Shown piece after piece: positions 8,534 through 18,379 of a stretch of 64,000 bases of DNA. Each line of letters opens with the position of its first letter. Position 1 is the first letter of the stretch. The translations under genes and the position numbers were made by a program. The notes beneath the pieces are model-generated. The model was given only the letters and a program-made list of their open reading frames with translations. It did not search any database and was not told where the DNA came from. Source of the DNA: AP-15 sp963814865 (GTDB lineage: Bacteria > Pseudomonadota > Alphaproteobacteria > ATCC43930 > CGMCC-115725); NCBI GenBank assembly GCA_963814865.1, contig CAWFEN010000016.1:62001-126000 (forward strand). The letters run 5' to 3'.

Positions 8534-9571
8534 ATGAAACTGGCGATCACTCTTCGCGTCTCGCCTTCCTCCGGGATCGACATGGAGACGGTGTGGGAGG
8601 CGGAACGGCTCGGCTACGAGGCGGTGTGGTGCGGCGAGGCCTATGGCACCGATGCGGTGTCGCCGGTCGCCTGGGTATTGGCGCAGACCAAAAGGATCAA
8701 GGCCGGCACCGGCATCATGCAGATGCCGGCGCGCACGCCCGCCTGCGCGGCAATGACGGCGATGACCTTGCAGGCGCTTTCCGGCAACCGGTTCTTGTGC
8801 GGCATCGGTCCATCGGGGCCGCAGGTTATCGAGGGCTGGCACGGCGTGCCGTTCGGCAAGCCGCTCGCCCGCACCCGCGAATACATCGCGATCATCCGCC
8901 GGATCTTGGAGCGCAAGGCGCCGCTCGAATTCCACGGCGAACATTATCGCATCCCGTATGACGGGCCGGGAGCGACCGGGCTCGGCAAGCCACTCAGGAG
9001 CATCATCCACGGCGATCCGAGCCTGCCGATCTACACCGCGGCGATCGCGCCGGCCGGGCTGCGCACCGCAGGCGAAGTGGCGGACGGGACATTGCCGTTC
9101 TTCATGTCGCCGGAAAAGAGCGAGGCGATCACCGCCCCGATCCTGGCCGGGCTGGCGAAAGCGGGCAATGGCAAGACCCTCGCCCAATTCGACATCGCGC
9201 CTTATGTGCGGGTCGCGATCGGCGACGACCTCGCCGCCTGCCGCGACACGATCCGGCCCAATTTCGCCCTTTATATCGGCGGCATGGGTGCGCGCTCGAA
9301 GAACTTCTACAACGATCTGGCAAAACGCATGGGCTACGAGGCGGCCGCGGTGAAGATCCAGGATCTGTATCTTTCCGGCCGGCGCAAGGAGGCCGAGGCG
9401 GCGGTGCCCGACACGCTGATCGACGAGACCTCGCTGATCGGGTCGAAGGAGCGCATCCGGGACCGCCTGCAAGCCTGGAAAGAGGTGGCGCGGGACCACC
9501 GGGTCGGCTCGCTGCTGTTGGCCGGCGCCACCCCGGAGGCGATGCGCGTCGTCGCCGAGGCGGTGGCGTGA
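8534..9571 (+). CDS. LLM class F420-dependent oxidoreductase (TIGR03559-like)
   Basis: 345 residues from MKLAITLRVSPS at 8534; GGAG lies 8 bases upstream. AVWCGEAYGTDAVSPVAWVLAQT, GTGIMQMPARTPACAAMTAMTL and FLCGIGPSGPQVIEGWHGVPF-type blocks identify a longer LLM subgroup annotated as F420-dependent, distinct from the other three LLM proteins nearby. The stop codon is one base from the start of the next gene, so the two are cotranslated. Confidence 0.9.
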   Translation: MKLAITLRVSPSSGIDMETVWEAERLGYEAVWCGEAYGTDAVSPVAWVLAQTKRIKAGTGIMQMPARTPACAAMTAMTLQALSGNRFLCGIGPSGPQVIEGWHGVPFGKPLARTREYIAIIRRILERKAPLEFHGEHYRIPYDGPGATGLGKPLRSIIHGDPSLPIYTAAIAPAGLRTAGEVADGTLPFFMSPEKSEAITAPILAGLAKAGNGKTLAQFDIAPYVRVAIGDDLAACRDTIRPNFALYIGGMGARSKNFYNDLAKRMGYEAAAVKIQDLYLSGRRKEAEAAVPDTLIDETSLIGSKERIRDRLQAWKEVARDHRVGSLLLAGATPEAMRVVAEAVA

Positions 9572-9572
9572 G

Positions 9573-10295
<723 letters not shown>

Positions 10296-10418
10296 CCGGG
10301 ATCGATGACAGCGGGCGGGCGAGCCGATATGGTCCCGCGCGACGACGCGACGGCGCCGCGAGGCGACGTCGACGACGACAGTAAGAATCGACAATTCTCA
10401 TAAGATAAGGACAATGCA

Positions 10419-11141
10419 ATGCTCGACCTGCATTTTTGGCCGACACCGAACGGTAAGAAAGTGACGATCCTGCTCGAGGAACTGGGTCTCAAATACAACC
10501 TCGTGCCCTGCAACATCGGGCGCGGCGACCAGTTCAAGCCCGAATTCCTGAAGATCAACCCGAACCACCGCATGCCGGTGCTGGTCGATCACGACCCGAA
10601 GGGCGGCGGCGCGCCGATCAGCATCTTCGAATCCGGCGCGATGATGATGTATCTCGCGGAGAAGGAGGGCCGCTTCTTCCCGCAGGATCTGCGCGGGAGG
10701 TACGAGGTCACCCAGTGGGTGATCTGGCAGATGGCCAATCAGGGCCCGAAGCTCGGCGAATGCGGCCATTTCCGCCGCGCCGGCCCCGATGCGGGCGACC
10801 TGACCTACGCGATCCGCCGCTTCACCGACGAGGCGAACCGGCTTTACGGCGTCATGAACAACCGCCTCTACGACCGCAAGTATCTCGCCGGCAACGAATA
10901 CACGATCGCCGACATGATCTCCTACCCGTGGACCGTCGGCTGGGAGGGCCAGGGCCAGGACATCGGCGAATTCAAGCATTTCAAGCGCTGGTTCGACGAG
11001 GTCGGCAACCGCCCCGCGGTCAAGCGCGGCATGGACACCGGCAACAATCTGCGCATCGACCCGGCCACCCTGACGGCCGCCGAACGGGAGCAGATGCGCA
11101 GGATCATGTACAACCAGCGCGCCATCCCCGCCCCGGCGTAA
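10419..11141 (+). CDS. Glutathione S-transferase, YfcG/YghU (nu) type
   Basis: 240 residues. The thioredoxin-like N-terminal domain carries TPNGKKVTILLEELGL and the cis-Pro/ESGA block (NHRMPVLVDHD, FESGAMMMYLAEK). The helical C-terminal domain includes LAGNEYTIADMISYPW. The TPNGKK glutathione-binding segment, in place of a catalytic Cys/Ser, is characteristic of disulfide-bond oxidoreductase YfcG-type enzymes, which use GSH or GSSG. A good ATAAGGA lies upstream. It follows the LLM/dioxygenase run and may deal with reactive products of those enzymes (inference). Confidence 0.92.
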   Translation: MLDLHFWPTPNGKKVTILLEELGLKYNLVPCNIGRGDQFKPEFLKINPNHRMPVLVDHDPKGGGAPISIFESGAMMMYLAEKEGRFFPQDLRGRYEVTQWVIWQMANQGPKLGECGHFRRAGPDAGDLTYAIRRFTDEANRLYGVMNNRLYDRKYLAGNEYTIADMISYPWTVGWEGQGQDIGEFKHFKRWFDEVGNRPAVKRGMDTGNNLRIDPATLTAAEREQMRRIMYNQRAIPAPA

Positions 11142-11181
11142 GGTCGTTCCCCCAGCGACGCCGGCGAGGAGCCGGCGCCGT

Positions 11182-12351
11182 TCAGGGCCGCGCCAGCTTT
11201 CGCTCGGCCAAGCGCGCATAGAGGCTGGCGCCGAACGGCAGGGCCGCGTCGTTGAAATCATAGCCCGGGTTGTGGACCTCGCAACCGCCCGCGCCGTCGC
11301 CATTGCCGATCCGGATATAGGCGCCAGGCCGCTGTTCGAGCATGTAGGCGAAATCCTCCGACGCCATGACGAGGCCGCCGTCACGCTCGACGTTGCCGGC
11401 GCCCACCAGCTCGGCCGCGATATCGGCAATAAAGCCCGCCTCGGCCGCGTCGTTGACCAGCGGTGGAAAGATGACGCGGAAATCGAGCTCGGCCGTGGCC
11501 CCGAACCCGCCGGCCACGCCGGAAGCGATACGCTGCATGCTTTCTTCGATCAGCGCCATCGTATCGCGGCCGAAGCAGCGTGCGGTGCCGCGAATCACGG
11601 CACGTTCGGGGATAACGTTGTAGGCCTCGCCGGCATGGATCTGGGTCACGCTGACGACCGCGGTATCAACCGGCCGGACATTGCGCGACACGATCGTCTG
11701 CAAGGCGATAGCGATATGGCTCGCGGCCACCACCGGATCGATGCCGGATTCAGGGCGGGCGCCATGCGCGCCGCGGCCGGTGACGGCGATGTCGAAATAG
11801 GCACCGCCCGCCATCATTGCACCGTTGCGGATCCGGAACTTTCCGATGGCCAGCCCCGGACTATTGTGCATGCCGAAGATCGTGTCGCACGGGAAGCGGT
11901 CGAAGAGGCCGTCGGCGACCATCGCCGCCCCGCCGCCGAGCCCCTCTTCGGCGGGCTGAAAGATCAAGTGCACGGTGCCGTCGAAGGCGCGCGTCCGGGC
12001 GAGGTAGCGCGCCGCGCCGAGCAGCATCGTCGTATGGCCGTCATGACCGCAGGCATGCATGAGCCCCTGATTCTGCGAGCGGTAGGGAAGGTTGGTCGCC
12101 TCCTCGATCGGCAGGCAATCCATGTCGGCCCGCAGCCCGATCGAACGCGGCGAGGTGCCGGCGCGCAAGCGCCCGACGACCCCGGTCTGGGCGATCCCGC
12201 GGAACACCTCGATGCCGAACTCGGCCAGCTTTTGCGCGACGAAATCGGAGGTGCGCCGCTCCTCGAAGCCGAGTTCGGGATGGGCGTGAATGTCGTGCCG
12301 CCATGCGATCAGCTCGTCGTGAAATTGCCGGATGTGCCCGATGATCTCCAT
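11182..12351 (-). CDS. M20 family amidohydrolase (hippurate hydrolase-like)
   Basis: 389 residues with the di-metal peptidase motifs HAHPELGFEE, ADMDCLPIEE, MHACGHDGHTTMLLGAA, QPAEEGLGGG and a late HNPGYDFND. These define the M20D subgroup that cleaves N-acyl amino acids, hippurate or indole-acetyl conjugates in the cytoplasm. The small dimerisation domain (AYFDIAVTGRGAHGARPE) is complete. It converges with the GST gene; GCCGGCGAGGAGCCGGC at 11160-11176 between them can form a hairpin terminator. It is divergent from the CoA transferase gene. Confidence 0.93.
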   Translation of the reverse strand: MEIIGHIRQFHDELIAWRHDIHAHPELGFEERRTSDFVAQKLAEFGIEVFRGIAQTGVVGRLRAGTSPRSIGLRADMDCLPIEEATNLPYRSQNQGLMHACGHDGHTTMLLGAARYLARTRAFDGTVHLIFQPAEEGLGGGAAMVADGLFDRFPCDTIFGMHNSPGLAIGKFRIRNGAMMAGGAYFDIAVTGRGAHGARPESGIDPVVAASHIAIALQTIVSRNVRPVDTAVVSVTQIHAGEAYNVIPERAVIRGTARCFGRDTMALIEESMQRIASGVAGGFGATAELDFRVIFPPLVNDAAEAGFIADIAAELVGAGNVERDGGLVMASEDFAYMLEQRPGAYIRIGNGDGAGGCEVHNPGYDFNDAALPFGASLYARLAERKLARP

Positions 12352-12497
12352 GCCCGCCTCCCGCCCTGGCTCGGGCGCACTCTCGCCGACCTGCCGCTTG
12401 CTGGCAATCGGCCGCAGGTGCCGCCGAACCAGTTTCCGCGTCGGGGTGTCGCAGGCTATAATCGAGGCCGGCGTCTTTTTGCGAGGAGTGACGAACG

Positions 12498-13730
12498 ATG
12501 GCGGCGATAGAGGGCGCGGAGCTCGATTGTCTCGCGGGCGTGCGGGTCGTGGATTTCACCCAGTTCGAGGCGGGTCCGTCCTGCACCGAGTCGCTGGCCT
12601 GGCTCGGCGCCGAGGTGGTCAAGATCGAAAACCCGAAGACCGGCGATCCCGGCCGCAGGCTGCGGCCCGGCCATCCCGACGACGATCCCTGGTATTTCCA
12701 CCAGTTCAATGCCAACAAGAAATCGCTGACCCTCAACCTCAAATCGCCGCGCGGTCTCGAGATCGTCAAGGAGATGCTGAAAAAGGCCGACATCACGGTC
12801 GAGAACATGGCGCCCGGCACGATCGAGCGGCTCGGCCTCGGCTACGATGTCGTCAGGCAGCTGAACCCCGGCATCATCTATTGCCAGGTCAAGGGTTTCG
12901 GCGAAGGCAGCCCGTACGAAAAGAACCTCGCCTTCGACATGATCGCGCAGGCCGCCGGCGGCCCGATCAGCGTCACCGGCGATGCCGACCGTCCGCCGGT
13001 CAAGCCCGGCCCGTCCTTCGGCGACACCGGCACCGGCATGCTGATGGCGATCAGCATTCTTGCCGCGTTGCGCCAGCGCGACCGCACCGGCACAGGCCGC
13101 CGGCTGCAGGTGGCGATGCAGGACGCGATGGTGCACTATATGCGAGTGCCGTTTTCGCGCACCCAGCTGAGCGGCAAGGCCCAGCTTCGGGGCGGCAGCA
13201 GCCGGTCGAGCGCCCTGCTCGCACCCTCGGCCCTCTATCCGTGCAAGCCCGGCGGGCCGAACGATTACGTCTATGTCTTCACCAGCCGCGCCAATCCCGA
13301 ACACTGGACGCGGCTCTTGAAGGTGATCGGCCGCGAGGATCTGATCGGCGACCCGCGCTATGAGACCGGGCCGGCGCGCGGTCAGCGCGTCGACGAAGTT
13401 GACGAGCTGGTCGCCGCCTGGACCCGTCAGCACACCAAGCAAGAGGCGATGAAGATCATCGGCGCGGCCGGCGTGCCGGCCGGCGCGGTGTTCGACACGC
13501 TCGAGCTGCTGGAAGACCCCTCGCTCGCCGAGCGCGGCATCATGCAGAATGTCGAGCACCCGACGACCGGCCAGTACAAGATGCCGGCCTGGCCGGTGCG
13601 CTTCGACGGCGCGCCGCCCAAGGTCAAGCCGTCGCCGCTGTTGGGCCAGCACAGTGCCGAAGTGCTCGGCCAATGGCTCGGCATCGGCGCCGCCGAGGTC
13701 GAGGCATTGCGCACCGAAGGGATCGTCTGA
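12498..13730 (+). CDS. Class III CoA transferase (CaiB/BaiF family)
   Basis: 410 residues, with GAGGAG seven bases before the ATG. GVRVVDFTQFEAGP, GAEVVKIENPKTGDPGR, LNLKSPRGLEI, ENMAPGTIERLGLGY and the catalytic Asp region LAFDMIAQAAGG are all intact. Family members move CoA between acyl-CoA donors and carboxylic acids (formyl-CoA/oxalate, carnitine, aromatic acids). No thiolase or ligase is next to it, so the substrate pair is not predictable. A second, diverged family member lies at 52.7-53.9 kb. Confidence 0.92.
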   Translation: MAAIEGAELDCLAGVRVVDFTQFEAGPSCTESLAWLGAEVVKIENPKTGDPGRRLRPGHPDDDPWYFHQFNANKKSLTLNLKSPRGLEIVKEMLKKADITVENMAPGTIERLGLGYDVVRQLNPGIIYCQVKGFGEGSPYEKNLAFDMIAQAAGGPISVTGDADRPPVKPGPSFGDTGTGMLMAISILAALRQRDRTGTGRRLQVAMQDAMVHYMRVPFSRTQLSGKAQLRGGSSRSSALLAPSALYPCKPGGPNDYVYVFTSRANPEHWTRLLKVIGREDLIGDPRYETGPARGQRVDEVDELVAAWTRQHTKQEAMKIIGAAGVPAGAVFDTLELLEDPSLAERGIMQNVEHPTTGQYKMPAWPVRFDGAPPKVKPSPLLGQHSAEVLGQWLGIGAAEVEALRTEGIV

Positions 13731-13882
13731 CGACAACCATGCAATCGCGGCCCGGACACTCGGGCTGGGAAACGACGTCTTCGACGCCGCTTTTGACCCG
13801 TAACGCCGGGACTGGTCCAAGCTGCGGGTTATCGCGTGTCGGCAGCCGGACGGAGGCAAGGCAGATCCGCCGCCTCGGAGCG

Positions 13883-14377
13883 TCAGGCCGGCGTCTGGTA
13901 TTGCGAGTTGCGGCACGCGTGCGCAAAGGCGGCGCCCGGCCACTGATCGGGGCGGGCGCGCCGGTATTGCGGCGGGCAGGCAACGGCGGCGCCGAGCGCG
14001 TCGGCGGCGTGCCAAGCCCAGCGCGGGTCGTCGAGAAAGGCGCGGGCGAGCGCCACGCAGTCGGCGCGACCGTCGGCGACGATCGATTCTGCCTGATGGG
14101 GATCGACGATCATTCCAACCGCCTGCACGGCGATGCCGCTCGCCTGTTTGACCGCTGCGGCGAACGGCACCTGGTAGCCCGGCGCGAGGCTGACGCGCGC
14201 CTGCGGGCTGATCCCGCCGGACGACACGCAGACATAGTCGAAGCCGATGTCGCGCAGCTCGCAAGCGAAAATGCCGGCCTCGTCCGGCGCGATCCCTCCA
14301 GGAACCCAGTCGGAGCCGGTGATGCGCATGCCGAGCGCCTTGTTGCGCGGCCATGCCGCGCATTGGGCTCGCGTCAT
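13883..14377 (-). pseudogene. C-terminal remnant of NADH:flavin oxidoreductase (Old Yellow Enzyme, NamA-like)
   Basis: 164 codons carry only the last ~45% of an OYE-family TIM barrel: LGMRITGSDWVPGG, YVCVSSGGISPQARVSLAPGYQVPFA, AVGMIVDPHQAESIV, DCVALARAFLDDPRWAWHAAD and a CPPQYRRA end. The N-terminal FMN-binding half (~200 residues) is missing and the upstream bases up to the divergent Rieske gene have no matching coding sequence. The retained part has no frameshift, so the truncation may be fairly recent. Confidence 0.85.
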
Positions 14378-14539
14378 TGCGGCTCGGCCGGCCCGTGGGA
14401 GCGCTGCGTCCGCGCCGGCAACCGCTGCCTATGATAGAACCGGTGGGCGGGACAACCAGTCGTTTGGGGCCTGTCCGACCTGCTTGACGGGGCCGCGCGC
14501 GAAATGGAGACTCGGTAGGCACGAACAGGAGAAACGGCG

Positions 14540-15814
14540 ATGCTGCCACGCGAGGAAAACGAGCTGCTGACCCGGGTCGGACACGGCACCCCGATGGGCG
14601 GCACGATGCGGCGCTATTGGATCCCGGCCCTGCTCGCGCGTGAGCTCGAGGAGCCCGACGGGCCGCCGGTGCGGGTGCGGCTGCTCGGCGAAGACCTCGT
14701 CGCCTTCCGCGACAGCGTGGGCCATATCGGGCTCGTCGGCGAATATTGCCCGCATCGCCGCGCCTCGCTGTGGTTCGGCCGCAATGAGGAGGGCGGCCTG
14801 CGCTGCGTCTATCACGGCTGGAAATTCGCGGCCGACGGCAGCTGCGTCGAGCAGATCAACGAGCCCGCGCCGTTCTGCCACAAGGTTCACCTGACCGCCT
14901 ACCCGACCGCCGAGCTGGGCGGCGTCATCTGGACCTATATGGGGCCGCCGGAGCGCACCCCGCCGGTGCCGAAATTCGCCTGGACGCAAGCGCCGCAAAC
15001 CCATCGGCACGTCTCGAAAGTCATCCAGGAATGCAACTGGCTGCAGGCGCTCGAAGGCGGGCTCGACACCTCGCACGCGCCGATCATGCACCGGCTCCTG
15101 AAGGACAATGCCGGGCGCGGCGGCATCAACCCGTCGAGCGCCTATGTGCGCGCCGGAGCGCCGAGCATCACCGTCGACCTCACCGATTACGGCTACCAAT
15201 ACGCCGGCATCAGGGCGCTCGGCGACGACGAGCGGCACATCCGCACCTACCACTACATCCTGCCATTCCATCAGATCCGCGCCTCGCGCTCGGAGCGCGG
15301 CAACCCGGTCGATGCCGGTCATATCTGGGTCCCGATCGACGACGAAAACACGATGGTCTACAACTGGGCCTACAGCGTGACCGACGAGCCGCTCAGCGAC
15401 GAGGACCGGCTCGAGCGCGGCATCGGCAACGGGCCGTTGCATGTCGACCAGGCGACCTTTCGCTCCAAGGCCAACCGCAGCAACGACTACCTGATCGACC
15501 GCGCGGTGCAGCGCACCGAGAGCTTCACCGGGATCGATGGGATCAATGTGCAGGACCGCGCGATCCAGGAAACCATGGGCCGCATCGTCGACCGCAGCAA
15601 GGAGCATCTCGGGCCGGCCGACAAGGCGATCATCCAATTGCGCCGCCTGCTGCGGCAGGCGGTCGACACCGCCGGGGAGGGCGGCATTCCGCCCGGCGTG
15701 CGGCCGAGCTATTACCGGCTGCGCGCTGCCGAGAGGGTGGTGCCGCGCGCAGCCGATTGGCGCGCGCTGGTTTCCGAGGGGTTGGCGCAGGAGGAGATCC
15801 TGGAAACGGTGTGA
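14540..15814 (+). CDS. Rieske non-heme iron oxygenase, alpha subunit (phthalate 4,5-dioxygenase-like)
   Basis: 424 residues. The Rieske [2Fe-2S] site is CPHRRASLWFG followed by CVYHGWKF near residues 70-95. The mononuclear iron region is LEGGLDTSHAPIMHR with the expected Asp and two His. Length and motif spacing fit the single-subunit oxygenases of the phthalate/vanillate group, which accept electrons from a separate ferredoxin reductase and hydroxylate or demethylate aromatic carboxylates. No reductase gene adjoins it. CAGGAG precedes the start; the next gene begins two bases after its stop. Confidence 0.93.
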   Translation: MLPREENELLTRVGHGTPMGGTMRRYWIPALLARELEEPDGPPVRVRLLGEDLVAFRDSVGHIGLVGEYCPHRRASLWFGRNEEGGLRCVYHGWKFAADGSCVEQINEPAPFCHKVHLTAYPTAELGGVIWTYMGPPERTPPVPKFAWTQAPQTHRHVSKVIQECNWLQALEGGLDTSHAPIMHRLLKDNAGRGGINPSSAYVRAGAPSITVDLTDYGYQYAGIRALGDDERHIRTYHYILPFHQIRASRSERGNPVDAGHIWVPIDDENTMVYNWAYSVTDEPLSDEDRLERGIGNGPLHVDQATFRSKANRSNDYLIDRAVQRTESFTGIDGINVQDRAIQETMGRIVDRSKEHLGPADKAIIQLRRLLRQAVDTAGEGGIPPGVRPSYYRLRAAERVVPRAADWRALVSEGLAQEEILETV

Positions 15815-15816
15815 CG

Positions 15817-16296
15817 ATGAGCGACAGCGAAACCGGGGCGCCGGTCCCGCGCCGCCGCCAGATCCGCCTGACGCCCGAGGAGCAGGCGGCGTTTCTGCGC
15901 GACAACCCGAAATGCGCGCTCGCCACGATCGACCAGGACGGGTTCCCGCACGTCGTGGCGATGGGCTTCTATGTCGAGGACGGTGCCTTTTACATGACCT
16001 CCTACGCCAAGGCGCAGAAGGTGCTGAACATCCGCCGCAACCCGATGGTCGGGCTGATGGTCGAGACCGGCGCGAGCTATGCCGAACTGCGCGGCGTCAT
16101 GGTGCGCGGCACCTGCGAGATCATCGACGACCCCGAAACGGTGCGAGCGGTCATGTCCCATCGCCGCCGCGCCAACCCGGACAGCCCCGCTGGCCCGCGC
16201 AGCTCCCTCGCCAGCGCCCCGAAACGCGTCGTCCTCAAGATCACCCCGCATAAAATCGCCAGCTGGGACCACAAGAAGCTCGGCGGCCGGTATTGA
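15817..16296 (+). CDS. Pyridoxamine 5'-phosphate oxidase-fold (FMN/F420-binding) protein
   Basis: 159 residues starting MSDSETGAPVP two bases after the Rieske stop, so translation is coupled. RLTPEEQAAFLRDNPKCALATIDQDGFPHVVAMGF, YMTSYAKAQKVLNIRRNP and VGLMVETGASYAELRGVMV are the split-barrel core of the PPOX/F420-dependent Rv1155-type family. Members use FMN or F420 as reductases. Coupling to the oxygenase suggests it could supply reduced flavin or process its product, which is inference. Confidence 0.87.
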   Translation: MSDSETGAPVPRRRQIRLTPEEQAAFLRDNPKCALATIDQDGFPHVVAMGFYVEDGAFYMTSYAKAQKVLNIRRNPMVGLMVETGASYAELRGVMVRGTCEIIDDPETVRAVMSHRRRANPDSPAGPRSSLASAPKRVVLKITPHKIASWDHKKLGGRY

Positions 16297-16449
16297 TCTG
16301 GGGTTTTGCGGCCAGGCTGAGGCGAGCGAAATCAAAGACTTGCAAGTCGCGGCCATCGGGCGCAAAAGGCCGACACGCGGTTCGGCCGTGCGCGGTCTCG
16401 GCTGGTGACTTGCCCGCCACGGCACCGAGTGCCGTTCGAGGAGAGAGCG

Positions 16450-17088
16450 ATGCCCAGCGAACATGCCGATTCCCACGATCGCTCGCACGGTTCGGAATTG
16501 TCCGAGATGGAGGTGCGGGTACGCGCGCTCGAGACCATCCTGATCGAGAAGGGTTATGTCGATCCGGCCGCACTCGACCGGATCGTCGAGGCGTTCGAGA
16601 CCAGGATCGGGCCGCGTAACGGCGCCGGCATCGTCGCTCGCGCCTGGGCCGACCCCGAGTTCAAGCGCCGCCTGTTGGCCGATGCGACCGAGGCAGTCAA
16701 TTCCATGGGCCATTTCAGCCGCGTCGGCAGCCACCTGATCGCGGTCGAGAACACCCCCGCCACCCACAACCTCGTCGTCTGCACCTTGTGCTCGTGCTAT
16801 CCATGGGAGGTATTGGGGCTGCCGCCGGTCTGGTACAAATCTGCCCCCTACCGCTCGCGCGCGGTCATCGACCCGAAGGGCGTGCTGGCTGAGTTCGGGG
16901 TGGCCCTGCCATCCGAGACCGCAATCCGGATCTGGGATTCGACCGCCGAGACCCGGTTCATCGTCGTGCCGATGCGGCCGGCCGGCACCGAAGGCTGGAG
17001 CGAGGAGAGGCTCGCGACATTGGTCACGCGCGACAGCATGGTCGGCACCGGCCTGGCGAGGCGCGCGGAGGAGGTTGCAGCGGCATGA
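16450..17088 (+). CDS. nthA: Nitrile hydratase alpha subunit, cobalt type
   Basis: 212 residues; the ATG at 16450 with GGAGAGAG just upstream is preferred over the longer frame to 16405. The metal claw is V-C-T-L-C-S-C-Y-P-W with Cys 111, 114 and 116. Threonine in the claw is the established mark of non-corrin cobalt enzymes (serine marks the iron type). The enzyme hydrates nitriles to amides in the cytoplasm. It is the first gene of a tightly overlapping operon with the beta subunit and activator. Confidence 0.95.
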   Translation: MPSEHADSHDRSHGSELSEMEVRVRALETILIEKGYVDPAALDRIVEAFETRIGPRNGAGIVARAWADPEFKRRLLADATEAVNSMGHFSRVGSHLIAVENTPATHNLVVCTLCSCYPWEVLGLPPVWYKSAPYRSRAVIDPKGVLAEFGVALPSETAIRIWDSTAETRFIVVPMRPAGTEGWSEERLATLVTRDSMVGTGLARRAEEVAAA

Positions 17089-17744
17089 CCAACTCGGTGC
17101 ACGACATGGGCGGCATGCACGGCTTCGGCCGGGTCGAGCCGGAGCCCGACGAGCCGCCGTTTCACGAGAAATGGGAGGGCCGCGTCTTTGCCATGCAACG
17201 CGCGATCGGCTTTGCCGGGCTGTGGACGATCGACGCCGGCCGGGCCTCGCTCGAAGCCCTGCCGCCGCTCGACTATCTCGGATCGTCCTATTACCGGCGC
17301 TGGTTTCTCGGCCTCGAAAGCCGGCTGTTGCGGCGCGGCCTGGTCGCCGGGGACGAGATCGCCGCCGGCCATTCCTTGCGCGCCGGCGCCCCTCTGCCGC
17401 GCACCCTGACCCCAGCCGATGTCGAGGGGCCGCTGACCCGCGGCGATTTCGCCCGCCCGACCAACACTCCGGCGCGGTTCCGGGAAGGCGACCGGGTGCG
17501 CACACGGAACCTCAACCCGCCGACCCACACCCGCCTGCCGCGCTATGCCCGCGGCAAGACCGGCACCGTCGAGGCGGTCCGCGGTGCCCACGTCTTCCCT
17601 GATACCGCGGCGCTTGGCGCCGGCGACAACCCGCAATGGCTCTATACGGTCGTATTTACGGCCCGCGAGTTATGGGGCGAGGACTCTGATCCCGCGGTCA
17701 AGGTGTCGATCGAGGCCTTCGAGCCTTATCTCGATCCGGTATGA
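17085..17744 (+). CDS. nthB: Nitrile hydratase beta subunit
   Basis: 219 residues beginning MTNSVHDMGGMHGFG, the conserved beta-subunit N-terminus. FHEKWEGRVFAM and the C-terminal SH3-like barrel (FREGDRVRTRNLNPPTHTRL, ARGKTGTVE, WLYTVVFTARELWGED) are complete. It overlaps the alpha stop by 4 bases (ATGA). The beta subunit pairs with alpha to build the active-site channel. Confidence 0.96.
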   Translation: MTNSVHDMGGMHGFGRVEPEPDEPPFHEKWEGRVFAMQRAIGFAGLWTIDAGRASLEALPPLDYLGSSYYRRWFLGLESRLLRRGLVAGDEIAAGHSLRAGAPLPRTLTPADVEGPLTRGDFARPTNTPARFREGDRVRTRNLNPPTHTRLPRYARGKTGTVEAVRGAHVFPDTAALGAGDNPQWLYTVVFTARELWGEDSDPAVKVSIEAFEPYLDPV

Positions 17745-18118
17745 GCGCCGCCGAACGCGCTCTCAGTGACAGCCCCGGCATCCCACTCGGCGCCGAGGGC
17801 CCGGTATTCCGCGCGCCGTGGGAGGCGCAGGCCTTTGCAATCGCTGTGGCCCTGCACGAGCGCGGCCTCTTCAGCTGGGCCGAATGGACCGCGATGCTGG
17901 CTGACGAGATCAGGCGCGCCCAGGCAGCGGGCGATCCCGACACCGGCGAGACCTATTATCGGCATTGGCTCGCCGCCCTCGAACGCCTTCTTGCCGAGAA
18001 AGGCGCCGCCGATCCCGCCACTCTCGCCCGCTATCGCGCCGCTTGGCACCGCGCCGCCCGGCGTACCCCGCACGGCACTCCGCTCCAGCTCCGGCCCGAA
18101 GATTTCGGGGCCGGCTGA
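17741..18118 (+). CDS. Nitrile hydratase activator / accessory protein (P14K-like)
   Basis: 125 residues, overlapping the beta gene by 4 bases. GPVFRAPWEAQAFAIAVALHERGLF and FSWAEWTAMLADEIRRAQ resemble the N-terminal half of beta subunits, as expected for the self-subunit-swapping chaperones that insert cobalt and oxidised cysteines into the alpha subunit; YYRHWLAALERLL completes the family pattern. It is needed for maturation in characterised cobalt systems. No amidase follows in the operon. Confidence 0.9.
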   Translation: MSAAERALSDSPGIPLGAEGPVFRAPWEAQAFAIAVALHERGLFSWAEWTAMLADEIRRAQAAGDPDTGETYYRHWLAALERLLAEKGAADPATLARYRAAWHRAARRTPHGTPLQLRPEDFGAG

Positions 18119-18335
18119 CGCAGGCCGCGCCGATCCACACGTAATCGGCGACCGCCGGCCGGCAGCGGCGCCGCCGACCCTGAAACTGAAACCGGTGCAG
18201 CGAGCGACAGCCGCCTACCAAAGATCGCCGCGGCAACTCCGGCTTTCCCCGCAGGGCTCGGAGGCTGGCTCGGCTCGGGTGCTGGCTCGGGGCGTGAATC
18301 CGTTTAAGATCCGCGATCGGATATCGAGCCTTCGC

Positions 18336-18353
18336 GGCGGCCGGCCGGCCGCC
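18336..18353. repeat. 18-bp perfect GC palindrome before MFS gene
   Basis: GGCGGCCGGCCGGCCGCC is its own reverse complement over 18 bases and lies 26 bases upstream of the MFS start. It follows a 217-base stretch with no gene of its own. It could be an operator or a terminator stem for the nitrile hydratase operon, but GGCC-rich palindromes also arise by chance at this GC content. Confidence 0.4.
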
Positions 18354-18379
18354 ATGGAAAAATCGAGCGGGAGAAGGCC

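Noticed and set aside
12456..14549. 697-codon minus-strand open frame
   Set aside because: Antisense to the CoA transferase and a shifted frame of the OYE remnant; its translation is Arg/Ala/Gly-rich with no domain.
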